Positions 36,111-44,878 of a stretch of 64,000 bases of DNA are shown one piece after another. Position 1 is the first letter of the stretch. Each line of letters starts with the position of its first letter. The stretch is from Bradyrhizobium murdochi (lineage in GTDB: Bacteria > Pseudomonadota > Alphaproteobacteria > Rhizobiales > Xanthobacteraceae). The position numbers and the translations under genes were made by a program. The stretch lies in NCBI RefSeq assembly GCF_000472965.1, contig NZ_AXAU01000028.1:1-64000 (forward strand), in the 5' to 3' direction. The notes under the pieces were generated by a model. That model saw only the letters and a program-made list of their open reading frames with translations, had not been told where the DNA came from and searched no databases.

Positions 36111-36741
36111 ACACTAAGTTGCACCGGATCGCGGGACGGCCGAACTGGTGCACGGGCCACGCGCCGCAAACCGGAAGGATCTCAGCCGCGATCCGTTGCG
36201 ATAACGGAGGCGGTCGGTATCGGTTCCTTGAGTCCGACCAGCGTCCAGGGCGGCTTGCGCGTGAATCCAAGGATCGAAAACAGGCGCTCGCGTTTTAGGG
36301 TCGGTTTAACGTCGGGTTCCACCAGCGTCCGCCGAGCCGGCTGGGGATGCTTCCAATGGAACTCTGGCGCCAGAACTCCGCGGCGGCGGGCATTGAATGG
36401 CGACGTGGCCAATCCACGGATCCAGCCGTATTGTCCGCAATGACCGTGCGCCCGGCCAGACTATTGGTCGCGATGAGGTCGGCGTCAAACCGTTGGCCAC
36501 GCTACCTCACGCGCTTCTGTTTGCATCTTTAGGCGTTGACGGTGTTCCTGGATATACTACGCGACATCGACATTGTCCGTAGGGAGCGGATTCGTCTGGT
36601 CATCATACGCTTCCACAATGCCCAAGTCTTCGGAAGCTGCGGCCCGGGCATTGTGCTTGGATCGACGCCGATGCCCGCTTGACATCGGGCGATCCAAAAT
36701 CCCCTCGCGCCGCCACGTTAAAGCGAGTCGAACCAGGGACC
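36111..36741. other. Divergent intergenic region upstream of wzy-like and FkbM genes
   Basis: No gene is supported. The stretch lies between divergent genes and should contain both promoters. Open minus-strand frames at 36,182-36,500 are short and featureless. Confidence 0.4.
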
Positions 36742-37476
36742 ATGGAGATTGTCGTGAATTACGCAAATCCACTGTTGATCCAAATTCGATCACTCGCGCA
36801 GCAACTGCACATTCTTCGTCCAATAGCGAGAATCTACAGAAGACTTTTCAGCGAGGCCTATGAACAAAAGTTTCGCGATCTGCTTCTGACCAACATAAGG
36901 GAGGGCGATCTTGTCTGGGACGTAGGCGCGAACGTGGGCCTGTACACCAGGCTTTTTGCTGATCGCGTGGGTGGCAATGGGAAGGTCATTGCATTCGAAC
37001 CGTCGCCTCGAGCCTTTGCTCAATTGCAGTCCTCGTTCGCAACTGAACCGAGTGTGATTTTGCAGGAAGTTGCCTTATCTGATTTCGATGGAGAGGCCGA
37101 ATTCTTTGTAGCTGAGAGAGGCTCAACCGTCGCAGACAGCTTAGTTTTTCATTCTGGGAACAGCGCATCCATTCGAACATCGGTAAAACGTGGCGATTCA
37201 ATGTGTTCCCTCAATGCACCGGCGATTATCAAAATTGATGTCGAAGGAGCTGAGCTCGAAGTGCTGAAGGGCATGACGGAAACGTTGCGGACCCCCGGAT
37301 TACGCGGTGTCTTTGTAGAAGTTCATTTTCTCGCTCTTACGCAGCGCGGAATGCGAACTGCTCCGGTTGAAATTCAGAAGATTCTGCAGCACGCGGGTTT
37401 TGACGTGATCTGGACCGATGCTTCCCACGTTGCGGGTCTAAGAAAATCGACGCTCAACAATCAGCGCGATCTATAG
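36742..37476 (+). CDS. FkbM family methyltransferase (first copy)
   Basis: A 244-residue SAM-dependent methyltransferase of the FkbM type, usually O-methylating sugars or polyketides. Seen: LVWDVGANVGLYTRLFADRVG (SAM motif I), VIAFEPSPRAFAQL, IIKIDVEGAELEVLKGM and FVEVH. I chose the ATG at 36,742 because the hydrophobic helix region just before the SAM domain begins there; an earlier ATG at 36,679 would add 21 residues. It likely methylates a sugar of the polysaccharide. Confidence 0.9.
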   Translation: MEIVVNYANPLLIQIRSLAQQLHILRPIARIYRRLFSEAYEQKFRDLLLTNIREGDLVWDVGANVGLYTRLFADRVGGNGKVIAFEPSPRAFAQLQSSFATEPSVILQEVALSDFDGEAEFFVAERGSTVADSLVFHSGNSASIRTSVKRGDSMCSLNAPAIIKIDVEGAELEVLKGMTETLRTPGLRGVFVEVHFLALTQRGMRTAPVEIQKILQHAGFDVIWTDASHVAGLRKSTLNNQRDL

Positions 37477-37603
37477 CCTCATCGCCATCGCTATTGCCAG
37501 GCTCAACGACATCGATCCCCAGGCCGCTAGAACCATGACTTGGAGCCATTGGCGTCCGTGACGCTCTTAAGGGAAGTAACACTTCCCTATCTTGCGAGCG
37601 TCC

Positions 37604-38230
37604 TCATTTCTTTCTGGCTATCGCAATCATCGATTTCGCGAGCGCAGGGATACGCCCAACCCGAACGAATTCGATTGATTGGAGTCCGGTCTCCTCCAGG
37701 AGAGTTCTCAGCGTATGCACCGACCAGAACTTAGCATACCCATAGTCCATTAATGGGTTGACGTGATTGTCAAAGCCCCCAACAGCAGCGATGGCCAGAT
37801 TCTTGAAATAGCCGTGATATGGCGTGCTGATCATAGCGTAGCCATCATCTGTAAGAAGCTCGCAAATGGTTCTGGAAAATGACCTGGGATCATGGAGAAG
37901 TGGGATGACTTCAAGGCTCATGACGTACGAGAATGCTCCAAACTGTCCCTTGAGGTCATCGTATGAAGACCCGATTGTTAGATTGAGATGCGGATAGTGC
38001 CGCTTGGCCATCGCGATGCCTTCGGTTGAAGGATCGACGCCGGCAACTCGGAATCCGAGTTTATGAATTTCGTTAGCCACTGATCCATTACCGCAGCCCA
38101 AGTCAAACAGCGATTTCTCCCGAACGCTTGAAGATGTGTTGTGCAAGATATTCAGAATGGCGGGCAACAAGTAGCGATGGGAATCGTTCAGGGAGCCGCC
38201 GCTATATTTGAACTCTGAAATGCCAACCAC
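37604..38230 (-). CDS. Class I SAM-dependent methyltransferase (first copy)
   Basis: A 208-residue methyltransferase. SAM motif I is LFDLGCGNGSVANEI, followed by VAGVDPSTEGIAMAK and the post-motif SYVMSLEVIPLLHDPRSF; the C-terminal part has the YHGYFKNLAIA stretch seen in sugar and quinone methyltransferases. I chose the GTG at 38,230 because AAGGAGGG lies four to five bases upstream; an in-frame TTG at 38,278 gives 16 more residues. It converges with the FkbM gene. Confidence 0.85.
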   Translation of the reverse strand: MVGISEFKYSGGSLNDSHRYLLPAILNILHNTSSSVREKSLFDLGCGNGSVANEIHKLGFRVAGVDPSTEGIAMAKRHYPHLNLTIGSSYDDLKGQFGAFSYVMSLEVIPLLHDPRSFSRTICELLTDDGYAMISTPYHGYFKNLAIAAVGGFDNHVNPLMDYGYAKFWSVHTLRTLLEETGLQSIEFVRVGRIPALAKSMIAIARKK

Positions 38231-38439
38231 TGTACCCTCCTTCTTGTTGGGTAACTGGGGCTTATTCGACCTACGCAAGCGTGCCAGACGGCGCTCTTAG
38301 TGCAAAGTTCGCATCATGCTTCCGGCGGGAAACGAATTCTTAAAAAACGCCGATGCACTCCAAGCTCTGTCTCGTCAACTTGGATGAAGTCAAAGCTCAT
38401 GGCTGGCAATTAAGAACAGCCTTTCTTGTCCGTCAACCG
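38231..38439. other. Intergenic DNA upstream of the methyltransferase
   Basis: No supportable gene; it probably holds the promoter of the minus-strand methyltransferase. Confidence 0.35.
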
Positions 38440-38870
38440 CTACGTCGGAAACCCACTACCTACGCCTGAGTGTTCCAGGATACCAATGCCGGCGGCGACC
38501 GCGAGATGATCTTGATGCGCTCGGCATGCCGCCACCGCATGGCGCCAGCGGCGCGCCCGTGACGAACATTCGCAAGACGGCGTCACCACGTCGACCGGCG
38601 CCGGTGATCCGCATTCGGGCCTAGCCGCAAACTCGATCTCGATCGCCCCGCTGCTGGCCCGCCCGACTGGACCAGGCGTCACCACCTGAATCTGGGGGAC
38701 CATCCTTGCTGGTACGAAGCCCATTTTGTTACCCGGGCATCCTTCGGCTTGGGGTAGCCGTCGCCATCGGAACAGTAACGGGTGCGAAAAGCCTACCGCC
38801 GCGGCGGGGAGGTGGCGCGGCGGCCTGAGGACGATCTTAAGCTCCCATCCTCGGACAAGCACCGCCGCCT
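38440..38870 (-). pseudogene. IS66 family accessory protein (TnpA) remnant
   Basis: The minus-strand frame contains SHPLLFRWRRLPQAEG, MGFVPARMV and SGAIEIEFAARPECG, matching the central and C-terminal parts of the IS66 TnpA/OrfA helix-turn-helix protein (SLLFRWRR..., FVPARIV, IEIEFA.GARMRITG). After IEIEFAAR the expected MRITGA appears in another frame, so the gene is frameshifted. The N-terminal HTH is degenerate and the rest of IS66 (tnpB, tnpC) is absent. Confidence 0.65.
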
Positions 38871-39412
38871 GTCTTCACAACTTCGAGCCGCCCGATCTGG
38901 GAACTGTACTTATTATCGTCCATAAATAATTCTCAGTACCGCGCTTCACTTGGCAAAGGGCCCGCCGCTGCATCGGAAACTCCCGCTCCACAGGACTTCG
39001 ACGGTGCCCCCGTGTGGAGGAGCAGCTTGGAGAAGGCGCTCTCGAAAGCGAAAAGCTGTAGCGTTGACTATCCCCAACGAAAGCAGCTGCGACAGATGGC
39101 CCTGCGATCACCCAACACGGGTTACATCTACTCGCACGACCAGGCTGCCCCGCCCATCATCGGGTTCCCCTGCTGACCACATTCGGTGGAAGAGCGGCTG
39201 TTACGCCCAATCGACTGAAAGAGATATAAATTGTTATGTATAAAGGAACCTTTTGTCCCCCCGTGAGTCCAACAGGCCATTGATGGTACCGACCACCTCG
39301 ACGGTCAATCCCGAAATTGGGGGTGTCACAGGTTAAGGACATAATCCGCTCTGCATCCGTAGAGGCAAGGGCGGCGTGCTGACGCAATTTAGTAAGCAGT
39401 TTGGTAAGAAGT
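38871..39412. other. Unassigned DNA upstream of the Crp/Fnr gene
   Basis: No gene is supported. It may include further IS66 debris and the promoter of the regulator gene. Confidence 0.35.
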
Positions 39413-40204
39413 ATGCAAACTGGATTTGCGTTCTCAAGGTTCGCCGATCGCTTGGCAAGCATCGTCGAATTATCGCCCGGTGATCTTGAACTGCTTGCGA
39501 ATATGCCGAGCAGCATTTGCAACTATGGCTGTTGTCACCATGTCCTTAAAAAGGGCGATCACCCGAACCATTGCTGTTTACTGCTGCAGGGTTATCTTTG
39601 CTGGCAGGATGTCGACAACCACCACGGACAGATCACTTCAATTCACGTGCCGGGCGACGTGCCAGACCTCTACACGGTCTACGATCCTCGTGTCGACTTC
39701 GATCTGGTCACACTCAGGCCAGCTGTGATCGCATCCGTGCCGCACAGGTTCTTTCGGGAGATTTCCGCGCTGTCGCCGTCGATGTCGCGCGCGTTATTGT
39801 TCTTGCTGCTCACCGACGCCGCCGCCTCGCGCGACTGCATCGTCAACCTGGGAAGCCGGGATGCGCTGGCGCGCGTCGCGCATCTGCTATGTGAGGTCAC
39901 AGCGCGCTTGCGCGCAGTTGGCCTAGTCAGGGATTTTCGGATTCCTTCACCCTTCATGCAATCGGGCCTCGCCGCCGCCTGCGGCATTTCCGCAGTTCAT
40001 GCCAACCGGGTCATCCGGGAGTTGCGCCGCGCCAATATTCTTCGGTGGCAATCAAAGACGATTACGATAACCAACTGGAATGAGCTGGTTCGTCTCGCCG
40101 GATTTGCCCCCGACTATCTGCGGCTACGCGGACAGGACTCTACTATCAACCCGCTCATCCGCGGACACAACGCCACCTTGACGCACCGAGTTGGCGGCCG
40201 ATGA
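39413..40204 (+). CDS. Crp/Fnr family transcriptional regulator
   Basis: A 263-residue regulator. The N-terminal cyclic-nucleotide-binding-like beta-roll (LLQGYLCWQDVDNHHGQI, HVPGDVPDLYTVYDP) is followed by a dimerisation helix and a C-terminal winged helix (HTH_Crp_2: SGLAAACGISAVHANRVIRE). There is no cluster of N-terminal cysteines of the Fnr iron-sulfur type, although there are a few (NYGCCHHV, CCLLL). The ligand is not predictable. Its place inside the polysaccharide locus suggests local control, but no target site was identified. The start is the ATG at 39,413; another lies 12 bases earlier. Confidence 0.88.
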   Translation: MQTGFAFSRFADRLASIVELSPGDLELLANMPSSICNYGCCHHVLKKGDHPNHCCLLLQGYLCWQDVDNHHGQITSIHVPGDVPDLYTVYDPRVDFDLVTLRPAVIASVPHRFFREISALSPSMSRALLFLLLTDAAASRDCIVNLGSRDALARVAHLLCEVTARLRAVGLVRDFRIPSPFMQSGLAAACGISAVHANRVIRELRRANILRWQSKTITITNWNELVRLAGFAPDYLRLRGQDSTINPLIRGHNATLTHRVGGR

Positions 40205-41107
40205 TTGTGTGAGCACTTCGGTCATGCCCTCACCCTAAGAGCCGATCGCGCGCGTTCTCGATCACGGCTTGGCTCGCAATCAAGCAGCCCTTAAGATCGA
40301 CCTACCTGATGCCAGCCTTGCTCTTAACAAGCGCTTCCCTTGTCGGGAACTCAGAACAACGGCATGGATCCGCCGGTCCACGTGCAAGCTTTTTTCTTCT
40401 GCAAGCCGGAGCCAGCTCTCCCTATTGGGACCACCCTTGCCTGCTCGCGTTTCACGACATCCTCGTCGTTGCCAAGCATGCTGCCGACACTCACATTTGT
40501 CGCGAACTCGCCAGACCCAACATTTGCAGTTGGAGAGGGCGTAACATCTGCGAAGGGCGGCCCCCGGCTGATGGAAATCAACGATAGGAAATTGAGTACA
40601 AGCGTCCTCTTGCCGGCGCGCCATTGCGAACAGCTAGAACCGACGAAGGTGTGTGTTCCAAGCCTACGTTTCGCCAAGCGGCGTCCTAAGCGTTCTCGCA
40701 GGGCGCAAGTCGCTTGTTGATCCTGTCCCAAAGCGCGAATGGATCGAAGCGGACGTCGTGTGGACATCGCTGTTAGAAGGCGCGAAAAGGAGGTTCTCCA
40801 CATTCTCATCGAGTGCCAGAGTGAGCTACAGGATCCGATGGCGACGAGGCTCGGTGTCGCTTGCAACGGAATACCATTGCAATTCCGAGCGAGAGATCGC
40901 GGTGGCGCATCTGTATCACCGGCTGTCCCGGCCCCTACCCGAGCCGGTCGCTGGTCCGACCTCCACCGTCGAGGCAACTGAGCGTCTCCGAGCCTCAGCC
41001 CGTGAACAGCTCATGGCAGGCCCCTGAAGCAGTTTGGGCGAGTAGCTCGCCGCCTTGTCGATCACCATCCCTGTAACCGTTGCAGGACGAGGAGACGAAG
41101 CGCGGCT
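40205..41107. other. Unassigned 900-base stretch
   Basis: Several overlapping frames of 80-200 codons occur on both strands, none with a recognisable domain, signal or credible start. Probably decayed sequence between the regulator and the methyltransferase. Confidence 0.4.
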
Positions 41108-41911
41108 CTATTTTACTGCGGTGATCAACAGGTATAAGCCATGCCGCTTCAACAATCTGCGGATCAGCCAGCGAGGCCATAACTTCTTTGCGATGCTGAG
41201 CAGCGGACCGCGGTGTCGTCGGCCGACCTCACTCTGGAGCAGGTCGCCGTAGTTCACTTGTATGGCGATGCGAACGTCGGAAAATTGCTCAAACAGTTGG
41301 CGTGCTTCATCGACGGTGTAGGCTTTGGTGCCCGGACTTTCCAGGAAATTCGCGTAGATGTATTCGAGTCCCAACCACGGTCGCCATCGCATAAGGCCGT
41401 ATCGCATCCAGAGCATATAGCCGGTCAGCGACCATTTGTGATAGATCATGATTTTTGCGGTTCCACCGGGCCGCAGCACGCGGTGGGCCTCTCGAACCGC
41501 CTGCCGGGTATCTGTGGTGTGATGCATTACCCCCCATGAATAGACAATGTCGACGCAGCCGGAAGATAGCGGCAGACATTCACAGTCGGCCAATATTAGA
41601 TCGGACTTTAAATTGAACAAATCGAACCGCTCGCGCGTGTAGGCAATGGAACGCCGGCTCAGGTCGGTGCCGAGCAGACGTCTCGGGCGCGCTCGCGCCC
41701 ATTGCTGATGGTCGCATCCCATGCCGATGCCGATCTCGAGCACGACCCGATCCGCTGCGGCGGCGAAGTCGGCGAAAGCGGGTATGAAAGGTTCAAACTG
41801 ATAACGCGACTTTTCCTCAGTAAGGAAGCGCAACTTCGCCTCCGATCCGACAGCCCAGAATTCGCCAGCGGAGCCTTGGTCCCAGAAGCTGCGAACGTCG
41901 CTCTTGAGCAT
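41108..41911 (-). CDS. Class I SAM-dependent methyltransferase (second copy)
   Basis: A 267-residue methyltransferase of the Methyltransf_11 type. SAM motif I is VVLEIGIGMGCDHQQWA, followed by LLGTDLSRRSIAYTRERF, DCECLPLSSGCVDIVYSWGV and RVLRPGGTAKIMIYHK. A C-terminal extension of about 100 residues ends in a basic helix region (KKLWPRWLIRRLLKRHG) that could touch the membrane. It lies 36 bases after the FkbM gene on the same strand, probably as an operon. Confidence 0.9.
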   Translation of the reverse strand: MLKSDVRSFWDQGSAGEFWAVGSEAKLRFLTEEKSRYQFEPFIPAFADFAAAADRVVLEIGIGMGCDHQQWARARPRRLLGTDLSRRSIAYTRERFDLFNLKSDLILADCECLPLSSGCVDIVYSWGVMHHTTDTRQAVREAHRVLRPGGTAKIMIYHKWSLTGYMLWMRYGLMRWRPWLGLEYIYANFLESPGTKAYTVDEARQLFEQFSDVRIAIQVNYGDLLQSEVGRRHRGPLLSIAKKLWPRWLIRRLLKRHGLYLLITAVK

Positions 41912-41947
41912 TTCGGGTCCGCTCCTGGGGCTCTTGAGGAAGCGTCG

Positions 41948-42694
41948 TTACTTCAACCAAGCCGCCCGGACCGCGGCCATCGATTTCAATGATTGGAAAA
42001 GGAAATCGGCTAACACAGGCCCCTCATCCGGATCGCAGTATTGGTTGAAGGTGCCCCGGAGAGCAAAGCCAAATTCTCCCAGCCGACGCAGTATTTCGTG
42101 AGCGAGGGCCTGATGCGCATACAACTCGACGTAGCAGCATTCGACGTACAGATAATCAGCGAGGGGCAGCACCTCACGACAGCCATTTATGACCTGCAGC
42201 TCATAGCCCTGGACGTCAATTTTGAGCAAGCAGGGCGGACGTATGCGATCGAGAGGTAGAAAGTCGTTGAGTCGGCCGACACGAACCGTTTCCTCTCCTG
42301 TTTCTCGCGAGCCGAATATCTGTGACTGCTTGTGCGCTTTCAGGATCGACGACGAGGCATGATGATCGTTGGCAAGGAACATTTTGGTGTCGCCCAGAGC
42401 CTCGTCGATGCCTACCTGGAAAAGATGCACATTAGCGTCATTTGCAAATAGCGCGCGGAACTGTTCAGCAGGACGCTGAAGCGGCTCGAATGCATAAATG
42501 GTCGCCGCGGGGTAGAGACATCGGGCAAGAAGCGAAAATTGGCCTCTGTTGGCGCCGATGTCGAGCACCGTCCTTACGTTCAATCCCTGCAGCGCCAACT
42601 TGTGCTCTATTGTCGGAGCTACCCCGTGTCGCAGTCCGCTCCAGTAACTCGGGTTTGATAGCGCTTCCAGCAACTTGCCCATCTTCTTCAGCAT
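41948..42694 (-). CDS. FkbM family methyltransferase (second copy)
   Basis: A 248-residue FkbM-type SAM-dependent methyltransferase: TVLDIGANRGQFSLLARC (motif I), IYAFEPLQRPAEQFRALF, LLKIDVQGYELQVINGC and LYVECCYVELY. The gene precedes the methyltransferase at 41,108 on the same strand. It is not closely similar to the FkbM protein at 36,742. It likely methylates another position of the polysaccharide. Confidence 0.9.
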   Translation of the reverse strand: MLKKMGKLLEALSNPSYWSGLRHGVAPTIEHKLALQGLNVRTVLDIGANRGQFSLLARCLYPAATIYAFEPLQRPAEQFRALFANDANVHLFQVGIDEALGDTKMFLANDHHASSSILKAHKQSQIFGSRETGEETVRVGRLNDFLPLDRIRPPCLLKIDVQGYELQVINGCREVLPLADYLYVECCYVELYAHQALAHEILRRLGEFGFALRGTFNQYCDPDEGPVLADFLFQSLKSMAAVRAAWLK

Positions 42695-43221
42695 GAATCC
42701 CCCCGCTGTTGCCGTGCGAACAGCGCGCCGACAGGAAGACCGCGGGGCATGCGAGACACCTTCATGCGTGAAATTGACCGACGAACTCGCGCGCGACCGG
42801 CCGCTCGGCGGTCACCGAGCTGATATTCCCCAGCCAATTCGCTCCGGGTCATCAGGACCGAAAAAACCGCCGCAACTGGTGCTCGTTTCGTCAGGAGAGA
42901 GGCCAATGCATGTTCCTCCAAGGAACGCGGCGCAGTGGGAACACGCTAGACGCCAACGAGTTCCAGGCAGCGCGCACAAAACGCAAGCGCGCGAACTTGC
43001 TACCGCGCGGTCGCTGTCATTCGGCCGGCCCAGACCGTTCAGGCCTGGGGCCAAAGCCTGGCGTTGTGCCGTTCGCGGCCTCACTATCCAAACTCACCGA
43101 ATTTCCGCAGCGGGTCCTCGAATGCCGCCGCTCCCGGGACGGCCGCAGACCGATTTTTCGACGCGTAGCGGGCTTTGGCCGACCACGATGCTAGCTGGAT
43201 AATCTCCGCAGATTTCGGAAG
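42695..43221. other. Intergenic DNA upstream of the second FkbM gene
   Basis: No gene is supported. It should contain the promoter for the FkbM-methyltransferase pair and the end of the flippase transcript. Confidence 0.4.
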
Positions 43222-44508
43222 TCAGCCAGTCTGGCTGACGCGATTTTGCCGACCGAAATAGTGCAAGAAAAGCGGAACGTGCAGTATTGCGCCAACCCCG
43301 TAGACCAAAACATACATTCCAAGAAACAGCGGGAAAGACAATTCCCATAGATAACTTACAAGAGCAACCGTGCCCAGTGCGGTCACCACGGTCACGTACA
43401 ACTTTGCCATCGGTTCGAATAAACCCGAATTGATGAGTATTATCTCGAGCGTAAGCTGGAAGAGCTCCAAGAAGAGCATTGCCACCATCATCAACACGAT
43501 CGCCTGGCTAATCTCCACTTTCCCGTTGAGGAGCACTGGAAAGATCCAATCCGATCCGGCTAATAAGCAAATTGCTCCAACCAGGAAGATGACGAACTGA
43601 AAGGCCAAGACCATCCCAACCGACGACATCAAATCTCGCGTTCTGCCCTCGTGCACTGCCCGTGTCTGCATTGGCAGGAAAGCATCTGCGGCCACTCGGT
43701 ATGCAGTCGCGCCAAAGCGTCCGACCTTGTAAAACGTATCAAATACTACCAGAGCATCCCTGGGAAACGACATGGCAGGAATTATGAAATATGGGAAGAC
43801 ATAGATGGTGAATGCACTCACGTTGAAAGCAGCGACGGCCTTCACGCTGGCCAGCCGATCACGATATAGACGAACGACGGCTGCGGCGATCGAGCCTTTG
43901 CCGGCGCCGAATTCGTCCAATAAGCGGCGACCGTAAAATGCCGCGATCATAAAGCAAGCCCCCCAAACAACGTTTACCGCGATCAGATATTCTCGGACCT
44001 CAAGCCGCGCCAAAAGCGCTATCAAGAATGCGGTCACCACCAAGTGGCGCGTCAACTCGAGGACTTCGAAAGGGACATAAAGGTCGACGGCATTCGCCGT
44101 GGTCCTCACTATGTTCCACGGCAACAGCAGCAGCCAAAACAGCAAGTACAGGATGAGATTCAGCGGCCTACCATGGTTATCAATGACGTTCGCTATAATC
44201 AATGCACCGACGACGAAAAGCACGAGCAGAACTACCGCGCCAAATGTAAATAGCGCCGCCAACGCCTCTTCCAAAGCTGTCCCCAGATGTTCGCCATCCA
44301 AATACGCCTTCCGCATACTAACGTAGATAAGATTTGAACAGCCTAGATCGGCTAGAGTCGAATAAGCGCCTATAGCAGAAATCAAAATGTACGCGGCAAA
44401 CACATCTGGTGAGAAGGTCCGCAGGAAGACGTACGTGGTGAGAATTCCAAACGCGAGTTGGAAAACGGTGTTGGATGCCTTTAATGTGAGATACGTATAA
44501 ATGTTCAT
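43222..44508 (-). CDS. Wzx-like polysaccharide flippase
   Basis: A 428-residue protein with about twelve membrane segments, matching the lipopolysaccharide/oligosaccharide flippase (MATE-like) superfamily that moves lipid-linked repeat units to the periplasm. It begins MNIYTYLTLKASNTVFQLAF with AAYILISAIGAYSTLADLG, typical of Wzx N-termini. I chose the ATG at 44,508; the frame is open upstream to 44,586 but that part is hydrophilic and unlike the family. It transcribes away from the GMC-AKR pair. Confidence 0.82.
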   Translation of the reverse strand: MNIYTYLTLKASNTVFQLAFGILTTYVFLRTFSPDVFAAYILISAIGAYSTLADLGCSNLIYVSMRKAYLDGEHLGTALEEALAALFTFGAVVLLVLFVVGALIIANVIDNHGRPLNLILYLLFWLLLLPWNIVRTTANAVDLYVPFEVLELTRHLVVTAFLIALLARLEVREYLIAVNVVWGACFMIAAFYGRRLLDEFGAGKGSIAAAVVRLYRDRLASVKAVAAFNVSAFTIYVFPYFIIPAMSFPRDALVVFDTFYKVGRFGATAYRVAADAFLPMQTRAVHEGRTRDLMSSVGMVLAFQFVIFLVGAICLLAGSDWIFPVLLNGKVEISQAIVLMMVAMLFLELFQLTLEIILINSGLFEPMAKLYVTVVTALGTVALVSYLWELSFPLFLGMYVLVYGVGAILHVPLFLHYFGRQNRVSQTG

Positions 44509-44878
44509 CTTTACATTCCGGCTCGCGTTTGCCGACGATGCGCACAATCGAAAAATAACCGCAACGTCCATGCACATCCGCGGCATGATACTGCTCGCCG
44601 ACCGCTAGTCGTGGTGAGCAGATTCCTGTCCGCCGTTGCAACCAGTCATGCCTTGAATGGGCGACCGACCATTCGCATGAATGGAACTATATTGGCGGCT
44701 AAAGGTTCATTATAGTCAAAAAATGCTCCTGACCATGCAGTGTCGCCTGGAGCGTAGTCGTGTGGATAATCACTTGCATCTACTGCCGTCTAGAATTCAC
44801 CACCATTGGGCACTCCCCGATCATCGGTGAGCGCCGGATGCTTCGTTCATACGCTGGCATAATCGGCCTACCCAAAGA
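44509..44878. other. Divergent promoter region between flippase and GMC genes
   Basis: A 370-base region between divergent genes. An A/T-rich patch at about 44,690-44,730 (TATTGGCGGCTAAAGG then TTATAGTC) could contain a promoter, but I cannot assign it firmly. Confidence 0.4.
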
